DNA of 41,370 nucleotides from Clostridia bacterium (GTDB lineage: Bacteria > Bacillota > Clostridia > Oscillospirales > Acutalibacteraceae), in the NCBI GenBank assembly GCA_017461235.1, contig JAFTYU010000019.1, positions 1 through 41,370 of the forward strand, read 5' to 3'. Position 1 is the first letter of the stretch. Each line of letters starts with the position of its first letter. The position numbers and the translations under genes are program-made. The notes beneath the pieces were generated by a model, which saw nothing but the letters and a program-made list of their open reading frames with translations, was not told the origin of the DNA and did not search any database. Positions 41,176-41,370 of the stretch are shown piece after piece.

Positions 41176-41230
41176 ATTATAATCGGCTTTGCCCCGGAAT
41201 TTTGCATTTTGCATTCTGCATTTTTACATA
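41176..41230 (+). repeat. Dispersed intergenic repeat, copy B
   Basis: ATTATAATCGGC, a small hairpin (GGC-TTT-GCC), then GAATTTTGCATT, TTGCATTCTG and CATTTTTACAT. It matches copy A at 32674-32732 in order and sequence. Confidence 0.55.
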
Positions 41231-41370
41231 GAGGTGACTAACTATTAAAAGTCAAGAATTTTTTAGATTTTTAATGGTTAGGAAAAAAAGGCATGACAAA
41301 ACAAGCCCTTATGAGAAGGACTTTGAAAAAAGATATAAATAAGAAGTTATCTAATCAACGAAGAATCGTA
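41231..41370 (+). other. Trailing sequence after purE, no firm gene
   Basis: GAGGTGA (41231-41237) is followed 6 bases later by an open 32-codon frame beginning with ATT (41244-41342), containing an internal ATG at 41274 and encoding a basic peptide ending EKDFEKRYK. ATT is a rare start and I know no matching family, so this may be a gene remnant or chance. Nothing else is evident up to the window end. Confidence 0.25.

Overview
The window looks like a chromosomal stretch from an anaerobic, endospore-forming member of the Clostridia, probably an uncultured gut Oscillospirales or Ruminococcaceae relative. This is inferred from spoVAC and spoVAD, [FeFe]-hydrogenase maturation genes, a glycyl radical enzyme with its activase, a heterotetrameric-type dihydroorotate dehydrogenase (pyrD with pyrK), AT-rich DNA and strong AGGAGG-type ribosome binding sites. 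I saw no rRNA, tRNA, CRISPR array, prophage or insertion sequence.

Layout. Positions 1-8.1 kb are on the minus strand. They hold a partial unknown gene, rlmD, rnmV, holA, comEC, a HIT protein, a tiny membrane protein, spoVAD and spoVAC. Positions 8.1-13.7 kb are on the plus strand. A promoter and a switch-like leader RNA precede a TM1266-type regulator, hydE, hydG and hydF, then a conserved unknown gene and a lipoprotein nuclease. A HAD phosphatase follows on the minus strand. Positions 14.5-19.1 kb carry three overlapping plus-strand genes for a NuoE/NuoF/NuoG-like flavin iron-sulfur complex. Its large subunit contains a GltD/NfnB-type FAD module and no H-cluster. Positions 19.3-20.4 kb encode a secreted, membrane-anchored cohesin-like protein. 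Positions 20.5-30.1 kb are on the minus strand: an unknown gene, tex, then an apparent operon of activase, glycyl radical enzyme, FGGY kinase, mannose-6-phosphate-isomerase-like protein and a helical protein. A GDPD-family gene reads away from it. Positions 31.3-41.1 kb hold the pyrimidine genes pyrC, carB, pyrK, pyrD, pyrF, pyrE, pyrB and pyrI, then purE behind a ZTP riboswitch.

How the genes work together. HydE, HydG and HydF build the [FeFe]-hydrogenase active site, and the NuoEFG-like complex probably exchanges electrons between NAD(P)H and ferredoxin. No hydrogenase catalytic subunit lies in the window. The pyr genes cover UMP synthesis except carA. The strongest candidates for something undescribed are the leader RNA upstream of the hydrogenase maturation genes, which has mutually exclusive terminator and antiterminator pairings plus a possible pseudoknot, and the glycyl radical enzyme operon of unknown substrate. 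Secondary leads are the GltD-fused electron-transfer complex, the missing start codon of spoVAC, an attenuator-like pyr leader, a possible orphan small RNA near 23.8 kb and a dispersed intergenic repeat found after both pyrC and purE.
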